Source: Coix lacryma-jobi var. lacryma-jobi (lineage: Eukaryota > Streptophyta > Magnoliopsida > Poales > Poaceae). From it: a DNA stretch of 64,000 nucleotides. The translations under genes were made by a program, and so were the position numbers. Below are positions 23,190-33,783 of the stretch, piece after piece. The DNA lies in NCBI GenBank assembly GCA_009763385.1, contig CM019831.1, positions 81,007,845-81,071,844 on the forward strand. Reading direction: 5' to 3'. The notes under the pieces were generated by a model that did no database searches, had not been told where the DNA came from, and saw only the letters and a list, made by a program, of their open reading frames with translations. Positions within the stretch are counted from its first letter, which is position 1. Each line of letters opens with the position of its first letter.

Positions 23190-26100
23190 ATGGCGGGCGG
23201 AAAGCGGACTCGCAGAGGCGCGACGAAATCGAAGAAGGTGGCGAAGGAGGGATCTGACGACCGCGTCAAAGTGCCGAGCTGGGCATGCGGGTGGACGCAG
23301 AGTGTTCTCCGCCGGGAGAATCTGGAAGAGCTCGTCTTCGCCGGCCTGCTGCTTGATAGCGTCACTAGCGGTTGGAGGGTGGCGTACCTAGAGGATTGAC
23401 CGACGCCAAACACTTCGGAGCTCGTCGTCTTCGAGGTGTTCTTCAGGTGCGGGTTCGGGATTCCGGTCCACCCCTTCCTCCATGGCCTGTTGGAGTACTA
23501 TCAGGTCGCACTGTGCAACCTGACGCCGAACACCATGCTACACATCTCGGTCTTCATCCACTACTGCGAGGCATATCTGGGCATCCAGCCCCATTTCGAC
23601 CTCTTCCGCCACTTCTTCAGCATGAAGATCAATGGCACTGGAGCATCGAACATCATCAGGTCGGTGTATCTCCAGCTGCGGGACGGAATGGCGGAGAAGT
23701 ACATTGCTATGCCACTACATTAGAAGGCAATGGAGTACAAGCCCAAGTGGTTCTACATCCATAAGGAGGCACCGAGGCCGCTGTGCGACCCAGCCTTTGA
23801 GCCGAAGGTGTTGCCGTCGTGGTCGGAGTGTCCTAGCGCCACGGCGATGGAGCAGGTGGAGGAGCTCCTGAAGCTGGTCGACAAGCGGTGCGTCGACGGG
23901 GTGGCAGTGGCGTCGAACTTCATCAAAAGATGCTGCCAGCCCTGCAAGGAAAGGGCGCACCCGGCGTACGAGTATGCCGGGGATGCAGAGGACCAGACGC
24001 GGGAGGCACCGGAGGCCCTGTCGTCGAAGGAGGTGTTCCTGCGGGTCGATGCACTGTTCGACCTGCAGAAGAGGAAGAAACTGGAGTACTTGCGGAAGTC
24101 GTACTCCCTAGAGTACCCTTCGTCGGAGGTCAGTATCTTTGCCCTATGTGTGTTCGTTAAAATGCATAAGTAGATACTCAATGTTGAAAAGTGTAATGCA
24201 GGGTCGGGCGACGTTCGTGTCGCAGGCGCCGTCAAAGGCGTGGCCGAAGGGTGTTGACCCGCCGCGGGATAGTGTCGACGATGATGGTCGTGGCGCGGTG
24301 GAGGTCGACGTGGAGGAGATCGAGGACAGCGGGGATGAGGGTAGCCGAGTCCCTGAGCCCCGGTCTGGTAGGCGGCGAGCCCGCGCTGACCCACATGGAA
24401 AGCGCCAGGCCACCCCTGCAAAAAAGAAAAAGAAGGTGTCGCTGGAGACCGGTGGCGCCTTCACCATTGACGAGGAGATGGCGAAGCGTCACCGCGTGGT
24501 TGTAGACTGGTCGGACGATGCGTCTAACAGTGATGATGAGGTCCCATTGAGTGCCCGCTTCGGGCAGGGATCCTCAACGAGTCGCAGAGCAGCAAAGGCG
24601 AAGCCAAAGCAAAAGGAGGTGCCGCAGCAGGCGTCAGAGACCCGGGGGTCGTTTGGCGGGGCGACTGGTGTGCCCAAGCCACGGGAGGAGTTCGCAGGTA
24701 GTGGCGCACGTCCACGCTCTTGTTGCTTCTCTCGGGAGAAGAAAGTGTCGGACCTGTAAGTATCCCCTACTCATCTTATGGTTCTTACCCTGGTCGGATC
24801 TGAGTGTTGTTGATGTGTCCAATGCCCTTTGTAGGTCGGCGGACACCGCAAAGGTGCCGGACACCGAGGGCGGTGGTCGGAGGGAGACAAGCCCTACGGT
24901 AGAGGCGAACATTGGCGGGTCGGCGATGTCGGCCGCGCCGGAGGAGGCGTCAGAGGCGGCAGTGGACGTCGAGGCGTCTGCAGTCCCCGAGCCTCGAGGG
25001 GCGGAGCAGCCAGAGGCATCGGAAGTCCTCGAGCCTCGGGAGGCGGAGCGGCCAGAGGCGTCTAGAGTCCCCGAGCCGCAGGAGGCGGAATGGCGAGCGT
25101 CCCCAACGCCTAGGGGAAATTCTGGAGGAGGCGTCGCGGCGGGAAGTGCTGTAGCTCCGATGGCTGGGTCCCTGGGTTGTCACGCCCGGGGGATGAAGAG
25201 GAAGGTGGCGCCGCCTGCCTCGCTGGAGATCGAGGAGATCGAACGTCCAGAGGAGGACCCGCATCGGCGTCTTGTCCGTTGTTTCCGCATTGATGGCGAC
25301 GAGGTCGTCGAAGTTGATGACAAGGCGGCGAGCGCGGCGACGGACGCCGTGATCGGAGACGCGTTCGAAGCTGCTGGAGAAGATCCAGGTGAGTACGTTC
25401 ACCTCATCATGTTGTCTCCCCGGATGGCCTTTTTTCATGCCAGTCATCGTTGCCCTGCAGTACCTGTTGAAGGTTGGGGAGGAGCGTAAGCTCGCCCTTG
25501 ACCGGATGGCGCCGATGGCCGAGGAGAACGAGCGGCTCCGGGCGGATGTAAAGCACGTCGAGGGTCAGTTCGCTAGCTTGGAGGCACATCTGGAAGATGC
25601 CGACGCACGTTCTCGGGAGCTTGAGGAGATCATCCAGCAGCAGGGGCAGGAGAACTTCCAGCTTCAGCTGCGGGCTGATAAGGCCGATGAGTTCGCCGCA
25701 CGTAAGTCGACGATGCTATACGCCCTTTTTCTTGGTACGCCATCTGGTCGGAGTCCTGAATCTTGGTGTTGTCTTCGCAGAGCCGATGCAGGCGGGTGAG
25801 GAGAAGTGTCTCCTGGCCAAGGAGAAGGCGAAGTCCGACGAGGAGTTGCGGAAGTGGCAGGCCATGCACGCCGGTAAGTTTCCGTGGTGAAGCGTGGTCG
25901 GAGGTGGCCTTCGTCTTACCCTTTGCTTTGGCGTTTCCAGTTTACCGGGAAAACGTGAAAATGCAATTTGCAGATCTGCAGCGCCGTATTGATGATTACC
26001 ATGAGCGCTTCTGGTCGTTGGCGGAAGAGGTGGCCCCGTTGGTGCAGTGCATCGATGAGGAGCCTTTCTTCCCGGCGGAGAAGGAGCGGCAAATCGGCGA

Positions 26101-26259
26101 CCATGTCGTCCAAAAGGCGCGTGGCCTGTGGGGGCGCTTCCAGGCGTACAAAAAGGCGGCGGTGCAGAGTGTGGTGGCTCATGGCCTCGCCATTCTTTGT
26201 TCGCATTATCCGCGGATGGAGATGTCAAGGCTGGGCGCTGGCTTTGCGGCGAACATGTC
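23190..26259 (+). pseudogene. Antisense gene of Tat element H2 (gypsy-type transposon family), spliced, truncated
   Basis: Starts MAGGKRTRRGATKSKK. Exon 1 (23190-24128) holds the domain typical of 'putative gypsy type transposon' (transposase_28) proteins: ELVVFEVFFRCGFGIPVHPF, then VALCNLTPNTMLHISVF. Likely introns with GT-AG ends: 24129-24201, 24756-24834, 25389-25443, 25702-25780, 25874-25940; they join frames across all six exons. Exons 2-3 are acidic and Pro/Glu/Ala-rich with KKKKK; exon 4 looks like a coiled coil (ERLRADVKHVEGQFASLEAH). Stops at 23397 and 23721 (the first is Trp in H3) and loss of the 3' end under an X LTR fragment at 26260 make it a pseudogene. It runs against gag-pol with its own TATA, as known for Tat aORFs; its function is unknown. 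Confidence 0.78.
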
Positions 26260-26916
26260 TGTAACACCCCGGGTGTTTAATTAATTAAAATAAATTAGAA
26301 TTTAATAAGAAAATGGCCAATACTCTAGATGGAGGAAAATTCTAACAAGATGTTTGTTGCATTCATGTCGTTGCATATTTTATTGGGTGAAAAAGGATTT
26401 ATTAAACCAGATGTAATGTTGTAGTGTGGTGAGTAGGTAAATCCGGCAGGATAGACCGTATTGGTGGTTTTGTGTCGTGGGACTCGGCAGCTGCTTTTGG
26501 TTTTGGTTCTGGGCTTGTGCTAGACTTATCCTGCCTGGATCCCTAGGACCCGATTCTCGAAGCCTGTAACCCGGCTTAACAGCGCAGCCATAAGATCTGG
26601 ATGGGCTGGACCAGGCTAATCAATTAGTTTCCTCCAAGTTATGCTACACGGGGTTTGTTTAGTGGCTCAAGAGGGGTCCCTTGGGGTCGTTGACTTATGG
26701 ACAAGGGAGAAACCTTAGATTACGTGTAACACAGGCTTGGAGGGGCTTTGTAAAGGCCTTGCAGTGCAACCAGCTATGCACCTCGGCAGTGTTTAGCGTG
26801 ACGGGAACTGCACGACTCATGGGTAACGATGTGCAACCTCTACAGAGTGTAAAACTGATATATCAGCCGTGCTCACGGTAATGAGCGGCTTGGACTTGTT
26901 CGAGATTAGTTGGTTA
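26260..26916 (+). repeat. Truncated, internally deleted X-family LTR
   Basis: Begins TGTAACACCCCGGGTGTTT at 26260 like the LTR at 3655. After about 150 bp it jumps to sequence matching about 5838, and stops near the match to 6325. More diverged from the element X LTRs than they are from each other, hence older or another subfamily. It cuts the antisense gene on its left and abuts B1 on its right, with no LTR end on the right. Confidence 0.8.
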
Positions 26917-28349
26917 CATGTGTGATTAATCTAATTATAAGGTGGGTCCTAAATCTTTAGATAAAATGTTCACACTCGATCCTAAATCACACATGACATT
27001 TTTAAAGACTTCACCAAAGATTGAGCATCTAATTATGGGACTACCAGGATCACCCTTTTTAACAGTCATGGTTTGATCTTCATAATAGTTAAAATACTTT
27101 ATTTCAACCATATTTGCAGTTTCCATGTCAGGTTTAGCAGGAATTTTGCCAGTTTCAAAAGATGGTATGATAGCAGCAAGTTGAGCTAATTGGGTTTCTA
27201 ACATCTTATTAAAGCTAAGTTGATTTTTCAGAATAGATGAGAAATCTTCCAATTTAGCATTTATATTCTCAAGGGTTTTATCATTCGACATTAATTTCTT
27301 ATTCAAGAAATCAGTAGTTCTACCTTGTGAGTAAACTCAATTTTTCAGGAATGAGAGACTATCAGAATTATGAAAATTAGAGCGGGGTAATGAATTGTTA
27401 CCTTGAGAGTTTGCAGGCTGATTCCATCCTTGATTCTGTTGATGGAAACCGTTACTGTTGTTGATGAAGTTCAGATCTTCATGTAGCTCGGGGCAGTGGC
27501 TCCCAGAATGTCCGGTTTCTCCACAGACTTCACAAGTCATGTAGGATTCCAGAGATTGGACACTCTCTTGTTGGTTCATCTTCTCACATCTGTCTAGCTT
27601 CTTTGCCAGCAGGTCCATCTTGGCCACGATCATGTCGGCCTCCTAAAGGGAATCTTGGCCACGATCATGTCGGCCTCCTAAAGGGAATGCATACCTCGCT
27701 TATGGAGCTGCAGTCTCTCGTCATTCCATCCTTGGTTTGACACCATCTTCTCTATGAGAGCCTTAGCATCTGCAACATTCAGAGAAAAGAATGCACCGCC
27801 GGCGGCGGCATCCAAATGGCTTCTAGAGAGAGGGGTTAGGCCATGGTAGAAGTTCTGGATCAATAGCCAGTCCTCGATACCATGGTGTGGACAAGCAGCG
27901 ACATACTCTTGCAACCTCTCCCAAGCCTCGGGAATAGATTCCTCGGCTTGTTGCGTGAAGCTGGAGATTTTGTTGCGAAGAGCATTCGTCTTGCCCATCG
28001 GAAAGAATTTGGCGAGAAAAGCATTGGAACACTTGTCCCATGTGTCTACAGCATTGCGATCGGTATAGAACCATTGCTTCGCTTTTCCTAGCAAAGAGAA
28101 AGGAAAGAGACGAAGACGGATGGCGTCTTGGGTTATCCCCTTAATGGTGAAGGTGCCGCAAATCTCCAAGAATTGTTGGAGGTGAGCATTGGCATCCTCA
28201 TGAGCTTTGCCACAGAACGGGCTAGCTTGGACCATCGTGATCAGAGTCGGTTTCAACTCAAAATTGAGGTTGGCATCGATCACGTCTGGTCCTATCGCTA
28301 TATTAGCGGCAGAAGGAGCAGAAAATTCATGAATGGCTTTGTTGGCCAT
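26917..28349 (-). pseudogene. gag-pro: gag-protease of element B1
   Basis: Starts MANKAIHEFSAPSAANIAIG at 28349. The gag core (AIRLRLFPFSLLGKAKQWF, EAWERLQEYVAACPHHGIE) parallels family A. A CCHC zinc knuckle CEVCGETGHSGSHC lies at about 27490-27540; family A lacks it. The frame is broken by a stop next to a 35-bp tandem duplication (27619-27653 repeated at 27654-27688), which also shifts phase, and by a stop near 27337. The last recognisable part, VMCDLGSSVNIL at about 26960-26995, is the start of the protease active-site region, after which the element is truncated. Cannot yield a full protein. Confidence 0.82.
27619..27688 (-). repeat. 35-bp tandem duplication in B1 gag
   Basis: Two adjacent identical 35-bp units; B2 has a single unit at the matching place (about 63366-63400). 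Not a multiple of three, so it shifts the frame. Confidence 0.9.
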
Positions 28350-28510
28350 TGTGAAGATAGAACGAGATAAGAAAGAAAGAAGTTGAAGAAGATGAAGGAA
28401 AAAGATAAGAAGAACTAAGGAAAGAAAGAATGGGGTAAGATGGGATTCGCTAAGCGGGAGCTTAGGCGAAGATAAATTCGACACGGACTCAACCGATACA
28501 CCGATTGCCT

Positions 28511-28528
28511 TCCCCGACAATGGCGCCA
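28511..28528 (-). promoter_or_regulatory. Primer-binding site, element B1
   Basis: Minus strand TGGCGCCATTGTCGGGGA, 8 bases from the LTR end. Two differences from the B2 PBS. Confidence 0.85.
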
Positions 28529-28536
28529 GAAATGCT

Positions 28537-30511
28537 TGTTGGTAGTTCTTAGCTTCACTAAAGATAGTGCTAGGCAACTATCCCCGGTAATGGCCCAGGA
28601 ATGCTTGTTGGCACTTGCTAACGTTGTTACTAGGAGTAGACTATGGAGTCTATCCCTGGCAACAGCGTCAGAAATGCTTGAAGCAAGACCGGTCACTATA
28701 CCTAAAGGAGTGGAGCTAAAGCAGCTTTCTACTAATGCCAAGCGGGGTTGTCAATCCTAACACTAGTAGGAGCTAGCTAGAGAGAATGCAATCTACTAGG
28801 AGGAGATTCTGCAAGCGCACAAAACTATCGTAGTAGCACTTCGCCTAGGAGTACCAGGTGTCGATTTATTTGATCCCAAGGAAAGGCTAGGGTGGTGTAT
28901 CAGTCGAGTCAAGGAGGGGATGAGAGTCGAAGAATAAGAAAAGGGAAAAGGGGAAAAGAGGAGATGAAAGGCTAGAAAGAATATATGGGTGGATAGGTAA
29001 GGATGAAATGGATGGCTAAGGTAAGGTGGATAGAATAGGATAACTAAGGATGACTAACTAATTACTAACTACTAACTACTCCTAGATAACTACCAACAAG
29101 ATAACTGCGAAGCAAGCTAGTTACGAAGCAAGGCAGGCAAAAGACAATAGAGCAACTAAGTTGAGTATAGTTTTATTCCTATCTTATCAAGTATCGAGGC
29201 GTACTAGCCTTTACCACTGACTTAGGTTGAACGCTAGCACAACGAGCCTTACTGTTAAACTGGGCCAACTATGTGGTGGAATTCAAGGCGTACAGGGCTG
29301 TCACCACCTGCTTGCTACCACAACTATCCGGGGGTCCAGCCGTATCTGAAGGTAAGTCTATAACTAAGCACCACGCTTAACTATATTCTAACTATCTCTA
29401 ACCTAGCTTTGAATAGAGACACCCTTGCGGACGTCAGAGCAAACACTTGACTTAATAAGATAAACACTAAACTAACTAAGCAACCTATTGGCAAAGATCA
29501 AATACTAAGCTCACTAGAGATTAACTACTATGGCTAAGTGAATTGAACTGTAGGATAGCTAGGCACTCAAGCAATCAATCAAGTATACCACTCAATACTG
29601 ATAAGTAGAATAAAGCAATACTTGAAATGATGAACTAGAATATAGTAAGTGCTTGAGTAACAAGAGCAAAACCTGAACTGGAGATGAAGGAAGACTCTTC
29701 CCAGCTCCAGAACCGATCACTCGCATGCCTCTACTCTTGAGCTAACCCTTGAGCAGCGCTACCGCGAGGGCGAAGATGCCTTGCTCTACTAGCTACCTAC
29801 TTGCCTAAGCTCTCTGAGCTCTCACTTGCTTGCTTCTACTTGCTTTGCTTCTCTTGTGTGGGATATGATGGTGTTGTGTTGTGGTACTGGATGGTAATGT
29901 GTGATGGTACGAATGAAGTAGTGTCGCCAGGGGGGTATTTATAGCCCAAATGAGTGAGAGGGGTTCTTATAGTGGGCAGCCAACCGACCTAGGGTTAGGT
30001 CAGGTGGCGGGCGCCACCCCTACTGGCGACCGCCAGTCCCCTGGCCGTTGGATGAACCGCCTCTGCTTCAACGGCATCCAGGTGGTTGTCCAAGGCGGTT
30101 TGGAGATCAGTTGCATGTCCTAGCAACCGACATTCAACCTTGATCCACGCCACTCCTCCCTGAGCTGTCCGATGCCACTGACCTAGTTACCAAGGGCCAG
30201 GATTTGGCCTTGGGGAGGTCACACGGATCGGTGATGTGGCAGGGAGTGGCACTTGGGCCAATCCAAGTGGCGGGCGCCACTTAGAGGTGGCGGGCGCCAC
30301 CCCCCTTAGGCCCATTTGGGCCCTGCTAAGTGGGCTTGGCCTCTGGTGGGTCCATTTGTCCAAATTTGGTTCAAATCCTGCATTCAAATAAAATTCTATG
30401 GACATGTGGAATTTGGTTAGTTTGAAACCTATTTGACTACATTTCATGTCTTTTTGGTGGACTTTAGGGTCAAATGTTGATGGTAAAACAGGTGTTTAAG
30501 GACCATCAACA
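28537..30511 (-). repeat. Element B1 5' LTR (1975 bp)
   Basis: Minus strand from TGTTGATGGTCCTTAAAC (30511) to ACTACCAACA (28537). The first 35 bases form a hairpin (TGTTGATGG/CCATCAACA). GC palindromes sit at about 30003-30035 and 30263-30301 and a TATAAATA box at 29936-29943 (minus). Two decayed PBS-like sequences lie at about 28578-28597 and 28650-28671. The empty counterpart of the A' insertion site is at 29766-29770. Confidence 0.88.
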
Positions 30512-31138
30512 GACGCCATGCACCCGGTGAGCTTCTGGATGTCCTTCACGTTGGAGGGAGCTCGCATGCGGAGAACGACCGAAGTCTTGTCGGGGTTTGG
30601 GCGAATGCCATCACGGTTGACGATGTTGCCGAGCAGGTTTCCGGATGATACGCCGAAGATGCACTTATTGGGATTGAGCTTCCACTTGAACCTGTTGAGG
30701 GGCCTTAAAGGTTGCTTCAAGGTCGGAGATGAGCGTGTCGGTGGTGCGAGTTTTGACGACGACGTCATCCACGTAAGCTTCGACTTTCTCCGGGATGAGG
30801 TCCTTCAGGCAATCCTGAATCGCACGTTGGTACGTGGCGCCGGCGTTCTTCAGCCCGAACGACATGGTCGTGTAGCAGAAGGTGCCGAAAGGCGTGATGA
30901 ACGCCGTTTTGATCTAGTCTTCTACCTTCAAGGCAATTTGATGGTAACCGGAATAGCAATCGAGAAAGGAGAGAAGTTTGCAACCGGCGGTAGAGTCGAC
31001 CACCTCGTCAATGCGAGGGAGGAGGAAGGGATCCTTAGGGCAGTGCTTATTGAGATCGGTGTAGTCAACACACATACGCCATTCTTTATTCTTTTTTAGT
31101 ACAAGAACCGGGTTAGCAAGCCAATCCGGGTGATACAC
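30512..31138 (-). pseudogene. pol: Reverse transcriptase fragment of Tat element H2
   Basis: Minus-strand frame from MYHPDWLANPVLVLKKNKEW through WRMCVDYTDLNKHCPKDPF and FGLKNAGATYQRAIQDCLK to the catalytic motif YVDDVVVKT. These are diagnostic of Ty3/gypsy RT, and the wording fits the Tat lineage. A stop falls near 30916 (KVED-stop), a frame problem follows YVDD near 30690, and element B1 cuts the rest at 30512. RNase H and integrase are not found anywhere in H2. Confidence 0.88.
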
Positions 31139-32100
31139 CTCTTTTATAAAACCAGCAGCTAGGAGCCGGGTGAGGTCTACCCTAATTGCCTCCTTCCTAT
31201 CTGGCGCGAAGCGACGGAGCTTTTGGTGAACCGGCCTGGCCGTTGAGGAGACGTTCCAGGCATGTCCGCTGGTTTCCAGGCGAACACGTCAACGTTGCTC
31301 CGTAGGAAGCTGACAAGCGCGTCTTCCTATTTGGGGTCGAGGTTGGTGCCGATGACGGCAGTCTTCTCCGGTGCGCTATCCACCAGGGCCACCTGCTTCG
31401 TGTCCTTCGACTTCTTGCTGGAGCGCTGGTCGGAGGTCTCCGGGATCTCGAGATCGTCGGGTCGGAGCTTAGCAGCGTCGGTGATGCAGTCTTGGGCACC
31501 CTGGAGCTGTTGGCGTGTCTTGGCGGAGTTGATTGTCTCCTATTCACACTCGTACGCCACTTGGAGATTTGCTTGAATGCTGAGGACGCCTTTCTTCGTT
31601 GGCATCTTGAGCACGAGGTAGGCGTAGTGTGGAACAGCCATGAGCTTGGAGAGCGCCGGGCGACCGAGGATGGTGTGGTAGGCGGTGTCGAAGTCGGTGA
31701 CGATGAAGGTGATGTACTCCTCGCGGAAGTAGTCGGAGGTGCCGAACTGCACTGGGAGGGTTATCTGTCCAATGGGCATGGATGGTTTACTTGGTATGAT
31801 GCCCCAGAATGGGAAATTCGCCGGGAACAAATCCCGCTTGGAGTAGTCGAGCTCGCGGAAAGCCGATGAGAAGATGATGTTGAGGGCGCTTCCGCCGTCG
31901 ATGAGGACATTACGGTAGCGGCAGTTGGAGATCACTGGGTCGATGATGGGAGGAAAACGCCCTGGATACTTGTCGTCTGACCATTGATCCTCCCTGGAGA
32001 AGGTGATGGGGCAGCTCCGACCAGTCGAGGTAGCTGAACGTTGGCGGGGTCGTCGGTGATGGCCGCGATGGAGGCGATCTCGCGTCGTACTTGGCGCCAC
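31139..32100 (-). pseudogene. pro: Protease and protease-RT linker of Tat element H2
   Basis: Retropepsin-like active site VLIDGGSALNIIF at about 31860-31900, then GQITLPVQFGTSDYF and YHTILGRPAL, the usual plant Ty3/gypsy order. The frame is open from 32100 to 31540. The linker toward RT (31139-31539) carries stops, for example near 31327 and 31530. Protease would cleave the Gag-Pol precursor; this copy is defective. Confidence 0.82.
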
Positions 32101-32850
32101 TTCTGCTCAGTCTCGATGACGACGTTACCGCCGAAGATGGTGAGGGTCCTCGCTGGTGCACGAAAAGCAGGCTCGCTGTTGTCGGCGTCCTTGTCCTTGT
32201 CGGTGTCGATTCGCGGCCGCTTGTCGTCGCTCCCGCGGATGTTGCGGGCAATGGTGTCACACTCGCGCATGGAGTGTCTGGTGCCTTTGTGGAGAGGACA
32301 CGGGCCACTGAGAAGTTTCTCGTAGTAGTTGTCGTAGGTGCGCCTTGGCCGAGTATTGGTGTTGGCGATGTAGCGGCGGTCGTGTCGGCGGTGGTCTGTT
32401 CTCGGACGGGAAGACTCTGGCCGATCGTGCTGGCGATCTCGGTAGTCGCGGTGGTCGCGCTGCTTCGAGCGCTGGTCGCGTCCTTCATTGCGTCGTTCAT
32501 TGCGACGATCGTCCTCACGGCGACGCTCCTGGGACCGTGATCGGCGACGTGGGCGTTCATGATGGCGATGGGCGTCGTTGGCGTCGGCGTAGGAGTTAGC
32601 GATCGTCATTAGTTCGGTGACCGTGGTGACCTTTTTCCGGATGATCTTGTCGTGGAGCTCCTTATGGTGTAGACCGTTGGAGAACATAGAGATGGCTTCA
32701 GCATCGGCGATCTCCGGAATCATGAGCCGCATGGTGGAGAATCGTCGGATGTAGCTTCGGAGGCCTTCATTGTGCTCCTGGTGGATGTTCTGGAGGTCAT
32801 AGCGCATTCCTGGCACTGTAAGTCTTGATGAAGACTTCCTTCAGTTGCTC
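31932..32850 (-). pseudogene. gag: gag C-terminal part of Tat element H2
   Basis: Contains YDLQNIHQEHNEGLRSYIR and SMFSNGLHHKELHDKII, gag blocks, then an Arg/Asp/His-rich nucleic-acid-binding stretch and CPLHKGTRHSMREC, a zinc-knuckle-like motif. Compared with H1 it lacks 14 bp between two GCCA repeats at about 32807-32812, which throws the frame and explains the phase change. It joins the gag N-terminal part at 47845 once element C is removed. It overlaps the protease frame, consistent with separate phases or a frameshift. Confidence 0.82.
32846..32850 (+). repeat. Target site duplication of element C, left copy (TGCTC)
   Basis: TGCTC, partner at 47845-47849; single in the uninterrupted gag of H1 at 2556-2560. 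Confidence 0.9.
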
Positions 32851-33129
32851 CGAAGGACCGAATTGGGGACCAGAGGGGGGTGAATGGGAGCCTCAAATTT
32901 CTTCTCGAGAAATGATGGCCTTTGTCCCAGAAAATCACCGAATAACGAAGACTCAAACAACTGGTGAGTTCACGACCAACGAATAGGTGGATACCCTAGG
33001 AGATGTCTTAGAGGTACAACAGAACTACCGAAGAAACCCCCAAAACCAAGCACCAAAGCAACGAGGCAAAAACTGCACAAGCAAGTTCCTAGAACAATCG
33101 AACCTCCGATAACGAAACACCCCACTCCT

Positions 33130-33610
33130 ATGGAGAAGAGGAAAGTGTTAGACCAAAAATACTTTGGCCAACTAGTGGCAAAAGCACCTTGGAGAGATCC
33201 TTATGAAGTTAGAAAACTAAGGCAACAGACAGATCTCAAATCGGATCTCGAACGCAAAAGATACGGCCTCTAGAACCAACGAAACTCCAAAAGCGGAACA
33301 CTCAACTCCTATGGAGAAGAAGGAAGTGTCTGAACAAAAATACTTTGACCAATGGTGTCAAAATTACATTGGAATGATCCTTAAGAAGTTAGGAAACCAA
33401 CGCAACAAACAAATCACAAATCGGAGCTCGAACGCAAAAGATACGGCCGCTAGAACAAACGAAACTCCGAAAGCGGAACACTTAACTCCTATGGAGAAGA
33501 AGGAAGTGTCCGACCAAAAATACTTTGACCAAAGATGGCACAAAGTACTTTGGAATGATCCTTAAGAAGTTAGGAAACCAACGCAACAAACGGATCACAA
33601 ATCGGAGCTC
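33130..33610 (-). repeat. About 180-bp tandem repeat in element C 3' LTR (nearly 3 units)
   Basis: Units start at 33130, 33311 and 33491 (periods 181 and 180). Each starts ATGGAGAAGAGGAAAG or a close form. The 5' LTR holds the same array at 45480, 45661 and 45841. Open frames over it are by-products of the repeat. Confidence 0.9.
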
Positions 33611-33778
33611 GTATGCAAAAGATATGGACGAAATCAGCAAAACCGTGCAGTCGCGGACTGTCCGCTAGTGAACCGCGGACTATCCGCTATTGAACCCCGT
33701 TCAGTCCGGGAATGAGTCCCGGACAGTCCGTCATTCAAAAATAAAAACAGCGACCTTGCTGCCCATGAACAGCCCTGA

Positions 33779-33783
33779 CCCCC
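33779..33783 (+). repeat. Target site duplication of LTR D, left copy (CCCCC)
   Basis: Partner at 37805-37809. The 5' LTR of C has one C run at the matching place (about 46128-46132). Confidence 0.65.

Larger units (their letters stand above)
26917..30511 (-). mobile_element. Element B1: Athila-like LTR retrotransposon, 5' half only
   Basis: On the minus strand: 5' LTR (30511 to 28537), tRNA-Asp-type PBS, gag with zinc knuckle, start of protease, then an abrupt end near 26917 against an X LTR fragment. Pol, 3' LTR and left target duplication are missing. The outer end (TGTTGATGG at 30511) is inserted in the RT region of Tat copy H2. B2 at 51453 is a second, plus-strand copy. Confidence 0.85.

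Noticed and set aside
30665..30865. Pararetrovirus (caulimovirus-type) RT because of YVDD
   Set aside because: The neighbouring LTRs, PBS, gag-pro order and Tat-like antisense gene identify a Ty3/gypsy retrotransposon; no movement protein or virus-type coat is seen.
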